A stretch of DNA of 64,000 bases, from contig NZ_JALJDX010000219.1 of assembly GCF_022952855.1 (NCBI RefSeq), positions 95,390-159,389 of the forward strand, written 5' to 3'. The stretch's first letter is position 1; each line of letters opens with the position of its first letter. The notes under the pieces are model-generated. The model was given only the letters and a program-made list of their open reading frames with translations, was not told the origin of the DNA and did not search any database. Below, piece after piece: positions 44,517 through 53,678 of this stretch. A program made the translations under genes and the position numbers. The stretch is from Pseudomonas sp. RGM2987 (GTDB taxonomy: Bacteria; Pseudomonadota; Gammaproteobacteria; Pseudomonadales; Pseudomonadaceae).

Positions 44517-45386
44517 ATGGCAGAGACAACCGCTTCGGGCTATATCCAGCACCACTTGCAGAACCTGACCTTCGGTCAGCTACCCAACGGCGGCTGGGGC
44601 TTTGCCCACTCCGCAGCAGAAGCCAAGGAAATGGGCTTCTGGGCTTTCCACGTCGATACCCTCGGCTGGTCGGTCGCGCTGGGTCTGATCTTCGTTTTCC
44701 TTTTCCGCATGGCGGCCAAGAAGGCGACTTCGGGCCAGCCTGGCGCACTGCAGAACTTCGTTGAAGTCCTGGTCGAGTTCGTCGACGGCAGCGTGAAGGA
44801 CAGCTTCCACGGTCGCAGCCCGGTGATCGCACCGCTGGCACTGACCATCTTCGTCTGGGTGTTCCTGATGAACGCCGTCGACCTGGTACCGGTCGACTGG
44901 ATTCCTCAGCTGGCCATCCTGATCTCCGGCGACCACCACATCCCATTCCGCGCCGTGTCGACCACCGACCCGAACGCGACCCTGGGCATGGCGTTCTCGG
45001 TTTTCGCACTGATCATTTTCTATAGCATCAAGGTCAAGGGCATCGGCGGCTTCATCGGCGAACTGACCCTGCACCCGTTCGGCAGCAAGAACATCCTGGT
45101 TCAAGCGCTGCTGATCCCGGTGAACTTCCTGCTGGAGTTCGTGACCCTGATCGCCAAGCCTATCTCTCTGGCCTTGCGTCTGTTCGGCAACATGTATGCC
45201 GGCGAGCTGGTGTTCATCCTGATCGCTGTGATGTTCGGCAGCGGCCTGCTCTGGCTCAGCGGCCTGGGCGTAGTCCTGCAATGGGCGTGGGCGGTGTTCC
45301 ACATCCTGATCATCACCCTGCAGGCGTTCATCTTCATGATGCTGACCATCGTCTACCTGTCGATGGCGCACGAAGAAAACCATTAA
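44517..45386 (+). CDS. atpB: ATP synthase F0 subunit a
   Basis: A 289-residue subunit with five to six membrane segments. The essential arginine lies in PISLALRLFGNMYAGELV. DLVPVDWIPQLA and the C-terminal LQAFIFMMLTIVYLSMA are conserved. It forms the proton half-channels next to the c-ring. Confidence 0.98.
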   Translation: MAETTASGYIQHHLQNLTFGQLPNGGWGFAHSAAEAKEMGFWAFHVDTLGWSVALGLIFVFLFRMAAKKATSGQPGALQNFVEVLVEFVDGSVKDSFHGRSPVIAPLALTIFVWVFLMNAVDLVPVDWIPQLAILISGDHHIPFRAVSTTDPNATLGMAFSVFALIIFYSIKVKGIGGFIGELTLHPFGSKNILVQALLIPVNFLLEFVTLIAKPISLALRLFGNMYAGELVFILIAVMFGSGLLWLSGLGVVLQWAWAVFHILIITLQAFIFMMLTIVYLSMAHEENH

Positions 45387-45518
45387 GGCCAGTCTCGACT
45401 AGTCTGATGTCCTTCCCGGTCAAACGGGAAGGAGCCCGAACCGGGCTGATGAAACGATTTGTTTTACCGCTTTAATCTAAAAAACCTAAACCATACGACG
45501 TAAAAGTCGGGAGGAAAG

Positions 45519-45776
45519 ATGGAAACTGTAGTTGGTCTAACCGCTATCGCTGTTGCACTGTTGATCGGCCTGGGCGCACTGGGTACCGCAATTGGTTTCG
45601 GCCTGTTGGGCGGCAAATTCCTGGAAGGCGCTGCGCGTCAGCCAGAAATGGTTCCAATGCTGCAAGTCAAAATGTTCATCGTCGCCGGTCTGCTCGACGC
45701 CGTGACCATGATCGGTGTTGGTATCGCTCTGTTCTTCACCTTTGCGAACCCGTTCGTTGGTCAGATCGCTGGCTAA
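45519..45776 (+). CDS. atpE: ATP synthase F0 subunit c
   Basis: An 85-residue hairpin of two membrane helices joined by the polar loop ARQPEM. The proton-carrying Asp60 is in [12 protein letters not shown], so the ring is proton-driven rather than sodium-specific. A good GGGAGGAAAG ribosome binding site precedes the ATG, consistent with the high expression this subunit needs. Confidence 0.98.
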
Positions 45777-45835
45777 TTACTCGGATTCTTTCGAGTAGTT
45801 TGATGTGATGGACAACGTAACTGCGAGGTGTTGGC

Positions 45836-46306
45836 GTGAACATTAATGCGACCCTGATTGGCCAGTCCGTTGCGTTCCTGATTTTTGTACTGTTCTGCAT
45901 GAAGTTCGTATGGCCTCCGGTCATTGCGGCATTGCACGAACGTCAAAAGAAGATCGCTGATGGTCTGGACGCTGCCAGCCGTGCAGCTCGCGACCTGGAG
46001 TTGGCCCATGAGAAAGTGGGTCAGCAACTGCGCGAAGCGAAAGCTCAGGCAGCTGAAATCATCGAGCAAGCCAAGAAACGCGGTACCCAGATTGTCGACG
46101 AAGCCCGTGAACAGGCTCGCGTCGAAGCTGACCGTGTGAAGGCTCAGGCTCAAGCCGAGATCGAACAGGAACTCAACAGTGTCAAAGACGCGCTGCGTGC
46201 CCAAGTGGGTAGCCTGGCCGTTGGCGGTGCTTCGAAGATCCTGGGTGCCACAATCGATCAAAACGCGCACGCAGAGCTGGTAAACCAACTGGCTGCTGAA
46301 ATCTAA
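45836..46306 (+). CDS. atpF: ATP synthase F0 subunit b
   Basis: A 156-residue protein with one N-terminal membrane helix (MNINATLIGQSVAFLIFVLF) and a long charged helix (about 30-140) that forms the peripheral stalk. Translation starts at GTG 45836. It lies between atpE and atpH. Confidence 0.97.
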   Translation: MNINATLIGQSVAFLIFVLFCMKFVWPPVIAALHERQKKIADGLDAASRAARDLELAHEKVGQQLREAKAQAAEIIEQAKKRGTQIVDEAREQARVEADRVKAQAQAEIEQELNSVKDALRAQVGSLAVGGASKILGATIDQNAHAELVNQLAAEI

Positions 46307-46318
46307 GCGAGGGCGATC

Positions 46319-46855
46319 ATGGCAGAACTGACCACGTTGGCCCGACCTTACGCTAAGGCGGCCTTCGAGCACGCTCAGGCCCACCAGCAACTGGCCAATT
46401 GGTCAGCCATGCTCGGCCTGGCTGCAGCGGTGTCGCAAGACGACACCATGCAGCGCGTGCTCAAGGCCCCGCGACTGACGAGCGCAGAAAAGGCCGCCAC
46501 GTTCATTGACGTGTGCGGCGACAAGTTCGATGCCAAGGCACAGAATTTCATTCACGTCGTTGCCGAAAACGACCGTCTCCCGCTTCTGCCGGAGATCGCC
46601 GCTCTTTTCGACCTGTACAAGGCCGAGCAAGAGAAGTCGGTAGACGTGGAAGTGACCAGTGCTTTTGCATTGAACCAAGAACAGCAAGACAAACTCGCCA
46701 AGGTTCTCAGTGCACGACTCAACCGGGAAGTGCGCCTGCAAGTCGAGGAAGACAAATCCCTTATCGGGGGCGTTGTCATCCGCGCCGGCGACCTGGTTAT
46801 CGATGGCTCGATTCGCGGCAAAATCGCGAAACTTGCCGAAGCATTGAAATCTTGA
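46319..46855 (+). CDS. atpH: ATP synthase F1 subunit delta
   Basis: A 178-residue subunit: LTTLARPYAKAAFEHAQ at the N-terminus and the C-terminal signature KSLIGGVVIRAGDLVIDGSI. It links subunit b to the top of the F1 alpha3beta3 ring. Confidence 0.97.
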   Translation: MAELTTLARPYAKAAFEHAQAHQQLANWSAMLGLAAAVSQDDTMQRVLKAPRLTSAEKAATFIDVCGDKFDAKAQNFIHVVAENDRLPLLPEIAALFDLYKAEQEKSVDVEVTSAFALNQEQQDKLAKVLSARLNREVRLQVEEDKSLIGGVVIRAGDLVIDGSIRGKIAKLAEALKS

Positions 46856-46876
46856 GTTTGAAGGGGCAGCAGAGCA

Positions 46877-48421
46877 ATGCAGCAACTCAATCCTTCCGAA
46901 ATAAGTGAAATTATCAAGGGCCGCATCGAAAAACTCGATGTGACCTCCCAAGCCCGTAACGAAGGCACTGTCGTCAGCGTATCTGACGGCATCGTGCGGA
47001 TTCACGGTCTGGCCGACGTCATGTACGGCGAGATGATCGAGTTTCCGGGCGGCGTCTACGGTATGGCCCTCAACCTGGAGCAAGACTCGGTAGGTGCCGT
47101 TGTATTGGGCGCGTACACGACACTGGCTGAAGGCATGAGCGCCAAGTGCACCGGCCGCATCCTCGAAGTTCCGGTAGGCAAGGAACTGCTGGGTCGCGTA
47201 GTCGACGCACTGGGTAACCCTGTTGACGGCAAAGGTCCGCTGAACAACACCGAGACCGACGCGGTCGAGAAAGTTGCTCCAGGCGTGATCTGGCGTAAGT
47301 CGGTAGACCAGCCTGTACAGACTGGCTACAAGGCTGTCGATGCCATGATCCCGGTCGGCCGTGGCCAGCGCGAGCTGATCATCGGTGACCGTCAGATCGG
47401 TAAGACTGCTCTGGCGATCGACGCGATCATCAACCAGAAAAACAGCGGCATCTTCTGCGTCTACGTGGCAATCGGTCAGAAGCAATCGACCATCGCCAAC
47501 GTGGTTCGCAAGCTGGAAGAGAACGGCGCCCTGGCCAACACCATCATCGTGGCGGCCAGTGCTTCGGAATCGGCTGCACTGCAGTTCCTGGCACCGTACT
47601 CCGGTTGCACCATGGGCGAATACTTCCGCGACCGCGGTGAAGACGCGCTGATCGTCTATGACGATCTGTCCAAGCAAGCAGTGGCCTACCGCCAGATTTC
47701 CCTGCTGCTGCGCCGTCCACCAGGCCGTGAAGCCTACCCAGGCGACGTGTTCTATCTCCACTCCCGTCTGCTGGAACGCGCATCCCGCGTTTCGGAAGAG
47801 TACGTCGAGAAGTTCACCAACGGCGCAGTGACTGGCAAGACCGGTTCCCTGACTGCCCTGCCGATCATCGAAACCCAGGCTGGCGACGTTTCCGCGTTCG
47901 TTCCGACCAACGTGATTTCCATCACCGACGGTCAGATCTTCCTGGAATCGGCCATGTTCAACTCGGGCATCCGTCCTGCTGTGAACGCCGGTGTTTCGGT
48001 ATCCCGTGTAGGTGGTGCCGCTCAGACCAAGATCATCAAGAAGCTGTCCGGTGGTATCCGTACCGCCCTGGCCCAGTACCGTGAGCTGGCGGCATTCGCC
48101 CAGTTCGCTTCTGACCTGGACGAAGCGACCCGCAAGCAACTTGAGCATGGTCAGCGCGTTACCGAGCTGATGAAGCAGAAGCAATACGCACCGATGTCGA
48201 TCGCTGACATGGCGCTGTCGCTGTATGCCGCTGAGCGTGGGTTCCTGACTGACATTGAAATCGCCAAGATCGGCAGCTTCGAACAAGCGCTGATTGCTTT
48301 CTTCAACCGCGATCACGCCGATTTGATGGCCAAGATCAACGTGAAGGGTGACTTCAATGACGAAATCGACGCTGGCCTCAAGGCTGGTATCGAGAAGTTC
48401 AAGGCCACCCAAACCTGGTAA
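46877..48421 (+). CDS. atpA: ATP synthase F1 subunit alpha
   Basis: A 514-residue subunit with P-loop GDRQIGKT (170-177) at the non-catalytic nucleotide site and the arginine finger region PAVNAGVSVSRVGGAAQ. The N-terminal helix MQQLNPSEISEIIKGRI contacts delta. The length is normal. Confidence 0.98.
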   Translation: MQQLNPSEISEIIKGRIEKLDVTSQARNEGTVVSVSDGIVRIHGLADVMYGEMIEFPGGVYGMALNLEQDSVGAVVLGAYTTLAEGMSAKCTGRILEVPVGKELLGRVVDALGNPVDGKGPLNNTETDAVEKVAPGVIWRKSVDQPVQTGYKAVDAMIPVGRGQRELIIGDRQIGKTALAIDAIINQKNSGIFCVYVAIGQKQSTIANVVRKLEENGALANTIIVAASASESAALQFLAPYSGCTMGEYFRDRGEDALIVYDDLSKQAVAYRQISLLLRRPPGREAYPGDVFYLHSRLLERASRVSEEYVEKFTNGAVTGKTGSLTALPIIETQAGDVSAFVPTNVISITDGQIFLESAMFNSGIRPAVNAGVSVSRVGGAAQTKIIKKLSGGIRTALAQYRELAAFAQFASDLDEATRKQLEHGQRVTELMKQKQYAPMSIADMALSLYAAERGFLTDIEIAKIGSFEQALIAFFNRDHADLMAKINVKGDFNDEIDAGLKAGIEKFKATQTW

Positions 48422-48471
48422 GCCGCAGCGGGAGCCGCAAGGCTCCCGCTTGCTAACCTGATAGGTGTTAC

Positions 48472-49332
48472 ATGGCAGGCGCAAAAGAGATTCGCAGTAA
48501 GATTGCGAGCATCAAAAGCACGCAAAAGATTACCAGCGCCATGGAGAAAGTGGCGGTCAGCAAAATGCGCAAGGCACAAATGCGCATGGCTGCTAGCCGT
48601 CCTTATGCGGAGCGCATCCGCCAGGTGATTGGTCATCTGGCCAACGCCAACCCGGAATACCGCCACCCGTTCATGATCGACCGCGCCGTCAAGCGCGTCG
48701 GTTACGTCGTGGTGAGCAGTGACCGTGGTCTGTGCGGTGGCTTGAACACCAACCTGTTCAAGGCCCTGGTCAAGGACATGGCGGTAAACCGCGAACAAGG
48801 CGTCGAGATCGATCTGTGCGTGGTCGGTAGCAAGGGTGCGGCTTTCTTCCGTAACTTCGGCGGTAACGTCGTCGCCGCTATCAGCCACCTGGGTGAAGAG
48901 CCGTCGATCAATGACCTGATCGGCAGCGTCAAGGTGATGCTGGATGCTTATCTGGAAGGCCGGATCGACCGCCTGTCCGTGGTATCCAACAAGTTCATCA
49001 ACACCATGACGCAGCAACCTACCGTGGAGCAGTTGATTCCACTGGTGGCGACCCCGGAACAGGAACTCAAGCACCACTGGGACTATCTCTACGAACCGGA
49101 TGCCAAGGAGCTGCTCGACGGCTTGATGGTCCGCTACGTGGAGTCGCAGGTCTACCAGGCGGTGGTCGAGAACAACGCAGCTGAACAAGCGGCGCGGATG
49201 ATCGCGATGAAGAACGCTACCGACAACGCCGGTGATTTGATCAGCGATTTGCAGCTGATCTACAACAAGGCGCGTCAGGCTGCGATCACCCAAGAGATCT
49301 CGGAAATCGTCGGCGGCGCTGCCGCGGTTTAA
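48472..49332 (+). CDS. atpG: ATP synthase F1 subunit gamma
   Basis: A 286-residue rotor shaft. MAGAKEIRSKIASIKSTQKI starts the N-terminal coiled helix, SSDRGLCGGLN is the conserved core, and a C-terminal helix ends ITQEISEIVGGAAAV. It rotates inside the alpha3beta3 ring. Confidence 0.98.
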   Translation: MAGAKEIRSKIASIKSTQKITSAMEKVAVSKMRKAQMRMAASRPYAERIRQVIGHLANANPEYRHPFMIDRAVKRVGYVVVSSDRGLCGGLNTNLFKALVKDMAVNREQGVEIDLCVVGSKGAAFFRNFGGNVVAAISHLGEEPSINDLIGSVKVMLDAYLEGRIDRLSVVSNKFINTMTQQPTVEQLIPLVATPEQELKHHWDYLYEPDAKELLDGLMVRYVESQVYQAVVENNAAEQAARMIAMKNATDNAGDLISDLQLIYNKARQAAITQEISEIVGGAAAV

Positions 49333-49359
49333 CGGTTCAAATATTCAGAGGATCCAGCT

Positions 49360-50736
49360 ATGAGTAGCGGACGTATCGTTCAAATCATCGGCGCCGTTAT
49401 CGACGTGGAATTCCCACGCGACAGCGTACCGAGCATCTACGACGCCTTGAAGGTTCAAGGCGCCGAAACCACTCTGGAAGTCCAGCAACAGCTGGGCGAC
49501 GGCGTGGTTCGTACCATTGCGATGGGCTCCACCGAAGGCTTGAAGCGCGGTCTGGACGTCAACAACACTGGCGCAGCCATCTCCGTACCGGTCGGTAAAG
49601 CGACCCTGGGCCGGATCATGGACGTACTGGGCAACCCGATCGACGAAGCTGGCCCGATCGACACCGAAGAACGCTGGGGCATTCACCGTCCTGCGCCGTC
49701 CTTCGCTGAACAGGCTGGTGGCAACGAGCTGCTGGAAACCGGCATCAAGGTTATCGACCTGGTCTGCCCGTTCGCCAAGGGCGGTAAAGTCGGTCTGTTC
49801 GGTGGTGCCGGTGTCGGCAAGACCGTAAACATGATGGAACTGATCCGTAACATCGCCATCGAGCACAGCGGTTATTCCGTGTTCGCCGGTGTGGGTGAGC
49901 GTACTCGTGAGGGTAACGACTTCTACCACGAGATGAAGGATTCCAACGTTCTGGACAAAGTGGCACTGGTCTACGGCCAGATGAACGAGCCGCCGGGAAA
50001 CCGTCTGCGCGTAGCCCTGACCGGCCTGACCATGGCCGAGAAGTTCCGTGACGAAGGTAACGACGTTCTGCTGTTCGTCGACAACATCTACCGTTACACC
50101 CTGGCCGGTACCGAAGTATCCGCACTGTTGGGCCGTATGCCTTCGGCAGTAGGCTACCAGCCGACCCTGGCTGAAGAGATGGGCGTGCTGCAAGAGCGCA
50201 TCACTTCGACCAAGCAAGGCTCGATCACCTCGATCCAGGCGGTATACGTACCGGCGGACGACTTGACCGACCCGTCGCCAGCGACCACCTTCGCCCACTT
50301 GGACGCCACCGTCGTACTGTCCCGTGACATCGCTTCCCTGGGTATCTACCCAGCGGTAGACCCACTGGACTCGACTTCGCGTCAGCTGGATCCGAACGTG
50401 ATCGGCCAGGAGCACTACGACACCGCTCGCGGCGTTCAGTACGTGTTGCAGCGTTACAAGGAACTGAAGGACATCATCGCGATCCTGGGTATGGACGAGC
50501 TGTCGGAAGCCGACAAGCAGTTGGTAAACCGTGCTCGTAAGATCCAGCGTTTCTTGTCGCAGCCGTTCTTCGTGGCTGAAGTCTTCACCGGTGCCTCGGG
50601 TAAATACGTTTCCCTGAAAGACACCATTGCTGGCTTCAAAGGCATCCTCAACGGTGACTACGACCACCTGCCAGAACAAGCGTTCTACATGGTCGGCGGC
50701 ATCGAAGAAGCGATCGAGAAAGCCAAGAAACTGTAA
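49360..50736 (+). CDS. atpD: ATP synthase F1 subunit beta
   Basis: A 458-residue catalytic subunit. P-loop GGAGVGKT is at 148-155. VGERTREGNDFYHEM and the Walker B LLFVDNIYRYT follow, and the catalytic signature PAVDPLDSTSR is intact. The gene has normal length. Confidence 0.98.
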   Translation: MSSGRIVQIIGAVIDVEFPRDSVPSIYDALKVQGAETTLEVQQQLGDGVVRTIAMGSTEGLKRGLDVNNTGAAISVPVGKATLGRIMDVLGNPIDEAGPIDTEERWGIHRPAPSFAEQAGGNELLETGIKVIDLVCPFAKGGKVGLFGGAGVGKTVNMMELIRNIAIEHSGYSVFAGVGERTREGNDFYHEMKDSNVLDKVALVYGQMNEPPGNRLRVALTGLTMAEKFRDEGNDVLLFVDNIYRYTLAGTEVSALLGRMPSAVGYQPTLAEEMGVLQERITSTKQGSITSIQAVYVPADDLTDPSPATTFAHLDATVVLSRDIASLGIYPAVDPLDSTSRQLDPNVIGQEHYDTARGVQYVLQRYKELKDIIAILGMDELSEADKQLVNRARKIQRFLSQPFFVAEVFTGASGKYVSLKDTIAGFKGILNGDYDHLPEQAFYMVGGIEEAIEKAKKL

Positions 50737-50781
50737 TCCCGGCGCCCGGCAACGGGCGCTAATTTAGGTTGAGGCAATCAG

Positions 50782-51207
50782 ATGGCTATGACAGTCCATT
50801 GCGATATCGTCAGTGCGGAAGGGGAAATCTTCTCCGGTCTGGTCGAGTTTGTGGTTGCGCACGGTGAGCTGGGTGATCTTGGTATCGCCCTGGGTCACGC
50901 ACCGCTGATCACCAGCTTGAAGCCAGGTCCGATCAGTCTGACCAAGCAGGGCGGGGAAAAAGAGGTGTTCTACATCTCTGGTGGTTTCCTCGAGGTTCAG
51001 CCGAACATGGTCAAGGTCCTTGCCGACACCGTGCAACGTGCTGCCGACCTGGACGAAGCCTCCGCTCAGGAAGCCGTCAAGGCTGCCGAGAAGGCACTGC
51101 ACGAAAAAGGCGCAGACTTCGACTACGGTTCTGCTGCTGCACGTCTGGCCGAGGCCGCAGCCCAGCTGCGGACCGTCCAGCAGATCCGCAAGAAGTTCGG
51201 CGGCTAA
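50782..51207 (+). CDS. atpC: ATP synthase F1 subunit epsilon
   Basis: A 141-residue subunit with an N-terminal beta sandwich (HCDIVSAEGEIFSG, GDLGIALGHAPLITSLKPG) and a C-terminal helical hairpin. It is the last gene of the atp operon and modulates ATP hydrolysis. A strong terminator follows. Confidence 0.97.
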   Translation: MAMTVHCDIVSAEGEIFSGLVEFVVAHGELGDLGIALGHAPLITSLKPGPISLTKQGGEKEVFYISGGFLEVQPNMVKVLADTVQRAADLDEASAQEAVKAAEKALHEKGADFDYGSAAARLAEAAAQLRTVQQIRKKFGG

Positions 51208-51233
51208 GCCGTCTGCTTTCTGTGCGATTGATT

Positions 51234-51264
51234 AAAAAGGGTAGCCTCGGCTACCCTTTTTTCT
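51234..51264 (+). terminator. rho-independent terminator of the atp operon
   Basis: AAAAAGGGTAGCC and GGCTACCCTTTTTT form a long stem with a very short loop (CTCG region near 51246-51250), ending in a T-run at 51257-51262. It lies about 27 bp after atpC. Confidence 0.92.
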
Positions 51265-51322
51265 TTCCCCGACACTCATCATCTGGTCACAGCCGCTGAC
51301 CACCCAGGATTGGTAGCCAGTC

Positions 51323-52690
51323 ATGTCTCTCGAAATCGTTATTCTCGCGGCCGGTCAAGGCACCCGCATGCGCTCCGCGCTGCCCAAGGTATTGCACCCG
51401 GTAGCCGGTAATTCCATGCTCGGCCATGTTATCCACAGCGCCCGGCAACTTGATCCACAGCGCATTCACGTGGTGATCGGGCATGGTGCCGATGCGGTAC
51501 GCGAGCGCCTGGCTGCCGATGACCTGAACTTCGTCCTGCAGGACAAGCAGCTCGGTACAGGTCATGCGGTCGCCCAGGCCGTGCCGTTCATCACCGCCGA
51601 CACGGTGCTTATCCTCTACGGCGACGTGCCGCTGATTGAGGTCGATACCTTGCAGCGTCTGCTCAAGCATGTCGCGCCCGAGCAGTTGGGGCTGTTGACC
51701 GTCGAGCTGGACGACCCCACCGGTTACGGCCGCATCGTGCGCAACGCCCAGGGCGAGGTAGCCGCCATTGTCGAGCAGAAGGATGCCAGCGAAGCCCAAC
51801 GGGCCATCACCGAGGGCAACACCGGGATTCTTGCCGTACCGGCCGCACGCCTGGGTGACTGGATGAGCCGCCTGTCGAACAACAACGCTCAGGGCGAGTA
51901 CTACTTGACCGATGTGATTGCCATGGCGGTCGCCGACGGGCTGGTGGTTGCCACCGAGCAGCCGTTGGACGCGATGGAAGTGCAGGGCGCCAATGATCGC
52001 CGGCAATTGGCCGAACTGGAGCGCCACTATCAATTGCGCGCCGCCCGCCGCCTAATGGCCCAAGGCGTGACGCTGCGCGACCCGGCCCGTTTCGACGTGC
52101 GCGGTGAAGTCAGCGTGGGTCGCGATGTGGTCATCGACATCAACGTCATCCTCGAAGGCAAGGTCGTTATTGAAGATGATGTGGTTATTGGCCCGAACTG
52201 TGTGATCAAGGACAGCACCCTGCGCAAAGGCGTGGTCATCAAGGCCAACAGTCATCTCGACGGTGCGGTCATGGGCGAAGGCAGCGATGCCGGCCCGTTC
52301 GCCCGCCTGCGTCCCGGTTCGGTGCTGGAAGCCCGCGCCCATGTGGGTAACTTTGTCGAGCTGAAGAATGCTCATCTGGGCGAAGACGCCAAGGCCGGCC
52401 ACCTGACGTATCTGGGTGATGCTGAAGTGGGTGCCCGCACCAACGTTGGCGCCGGCACCATCACCTGCAATTACGACGGCGCGAACAAGTGGAAGACCGT
52501 GCTGGGCGAGGATGTGTTTATCGGCTCCAATAACTCGTTGGTCGCGCCTGTGGATATCTCTGATGGCGCCACCACGGCGGCTGGGTCGACAATCAACCAG
52601 AATGTGGATAAGTCCCAGCTGGCGGTGGCCCGCGCGCGCCAGCGCAATATCGATAACTGGAAGCGCCCGGAGAAAATCAAGAAGCCGTAA
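51323..52690 (+). CDS. glmU: bifunctional UDP-GlcNAc pyrophosphorylase / GlcN-1-P acetyltransferase
   Basis: A 455-residue enzyme. The N-terminal uridylyltransferase has LAAGQGTRMRSALPKVLHPV, and GTGHAVAQA and YGDVPLI. The C-terminal left-handed beta helix (about 250-455) has hexapeptide repeats, and the acetyltransferase signature NVGAGTITCNYDGANKWKT. It makes UDP-GlcNAc for peptidoglycan and LPS. Three DnaA boxes lie in or just after it. Confidence 0.97.
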   Translation: MSLEIVILAAGQGTRMRSALPKVLHPVAGNSMLGHVIHSARQLDPQRIHVVIGHGADAVRERLAADDLNFVLQDKQLGTGHAVAQAVPFITADTVLILYGDVPLIEVDTLQRLLKHVAPEQLGLLTVELDDPTGYGRIVRNAQGEVAAIVEQKDASEAQRAITEGNTGILAVPAARLGDWMSRLSNNNAQGEYYLTDVIAMAVADGLVVATEQPLDAMEVQGANDRRQLAELERHYQLRAARRLMAQGVTLRDPARFDVRGEVSVGRDVVIDINVILEGKVVIEDDVVIGPNCVIKDSTLRKGVVIKANSHLDGAVMGEGSDAGPFARLRPGSVLEARAHVGNFVELKNAHLGEDAKAGHLTYLGDAEVGARTNVGAGTITCNYDGANKWKTVLGEDVFIGSNNSLVAPVDISDGATTAAGSTINQNVDKSQLAVARARQRNIDNWKRPEKIKKP

Positions 52691-52706
52691 GTTATCCACA
52701 ATTCTT

Positions 52707-52795
52707 TGTGGGAGCGGGCTTGCTCGCGAAAGCGTCATTTCAGTCGATTGTTATTTGACTGATCTAGCGCTTTCGCGAGCAAGGCCGCTCCCACA
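52707..52795. repeat. paired REP elements, family 2
   Basis: TGTGGGAGCGGGCTTGCTCG starts at 52707 and its inverted partner ends at 52795 (28-bp arms 52707-52734 and 52768-52795, differing at a couple of bases). The spacer is 33 bp. The pair separates glmU from glmR. Confidence 0.9.
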
Positions 52796-52900
52796 TTTGA
52801 TCACTGAACCTTTCTGAATTTTTCCCTCCCCGCCTTGACGATCCCGCCGCAATAGGTTTTGATTGCTTACGTTATCTTTCGAATCGAAACTTAAGCTGCC

Positions 52901-53677
52901 ATGTCAAAGCGCAATACTCCACAACGCCGCCATAACATCCTGGCTTTGCTCCAAGAGCAGGGCGGAGTCAGTGTGGATGAACTGGCCAAGCGCTTCGAAA
53001 CCTCGGAAGTTACGATTCGCAAGGATCTCGCCGCTTTGGAAAGCAATGGCTTGCTGCTGCGCCGTTACGGTGGCGCGATACCGATGCCGCAGGAGTTGGT
53101 GGCCGACAGCGAGCAGACTGTCTCCAGCTATAAGCAAGCCATTGCCCGGGCCGCCGTGAAGCGGATCCGCGAACATGCGCGCATCATCATCGACAGCGGT
53201 AGCACCACGGCGGCGATGATTCCGCAACTCGGTCAACAACCGGGGCTGGTGGTCATGACCAACTCTCTGCACGTCGCCAGTGCCTTGAACGAACTGGAGC
53301 ACGAACCGGTGCTGTTGATGACCGGTGGCACTTGGGATCCTCATTCCGAATCGTTCCAGGGCCAAGTGGCCGAGCAGGTCCTGCGTTCCTATGACTTCGA
53401 CCAGCTGTTCATCGGCGCCGACGGCATCGATCTGGTCCGTGGTACCACCACCTTCAACGAACTGCTGGGCCTGAGCCGTGTGATGGCTGAGGTTGCCCGC
53501 GAAGTGATCGTGATGGTGGAGGCCGACAAGATCGGCCGCAAGATTCCCAACCTGGAACTGCCGTGGAGCAGCGTCCATACCCTCATTACCGATGATCGCC
53601 TGCCCGTAGAGGCCCGCGATCAGATTCAGGCCCGCGGCATCAATGTGATCTGCGCGTCTGTCAGCCAGGAGAAATAA
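52901..53677 (+). CDS. glmR: DeoR-family regulator GlmR
   Basis: A 258-residue DeoR/GlpR-type regulator. The N-terminal helix-turn-helix is around GGVSVDELAKRFETSEVTIRKDLAALE. The effector domain has IDSGSTTAAMIPQL and a C-terminal EADKIGRKIP segment typical of sugar-phosphate sensors. It sits between glmU and glmS and ends one base before glmS. It probably senses an amino-sugar phosphate and controls glmS; this is inferred from position and family. Confidence 0.88.
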   Translation: MSKRNTPQRRHNILALLQEQGGVSVDELAKRFETSEVTIRKDLAALESNGLLLRRYGGAIPMPQELVADSEQTVSSYKQAIARAAVKRIREHARIIIDSGSTTAAMIPQLGQQPGLVVMTNSLHVASALNELEHEPVLLMTGGTWDPHSESFQGQVAEQVLRSYDFDQLFIGADGIDLVRGTTTFNELLGLSRVMAEVAREVIVMVEADKIGRKIPNLELPWSSVHTLITDDRLPVEARDQIQARGINVICASVSQEK

Positions 53678-53678
53678 C

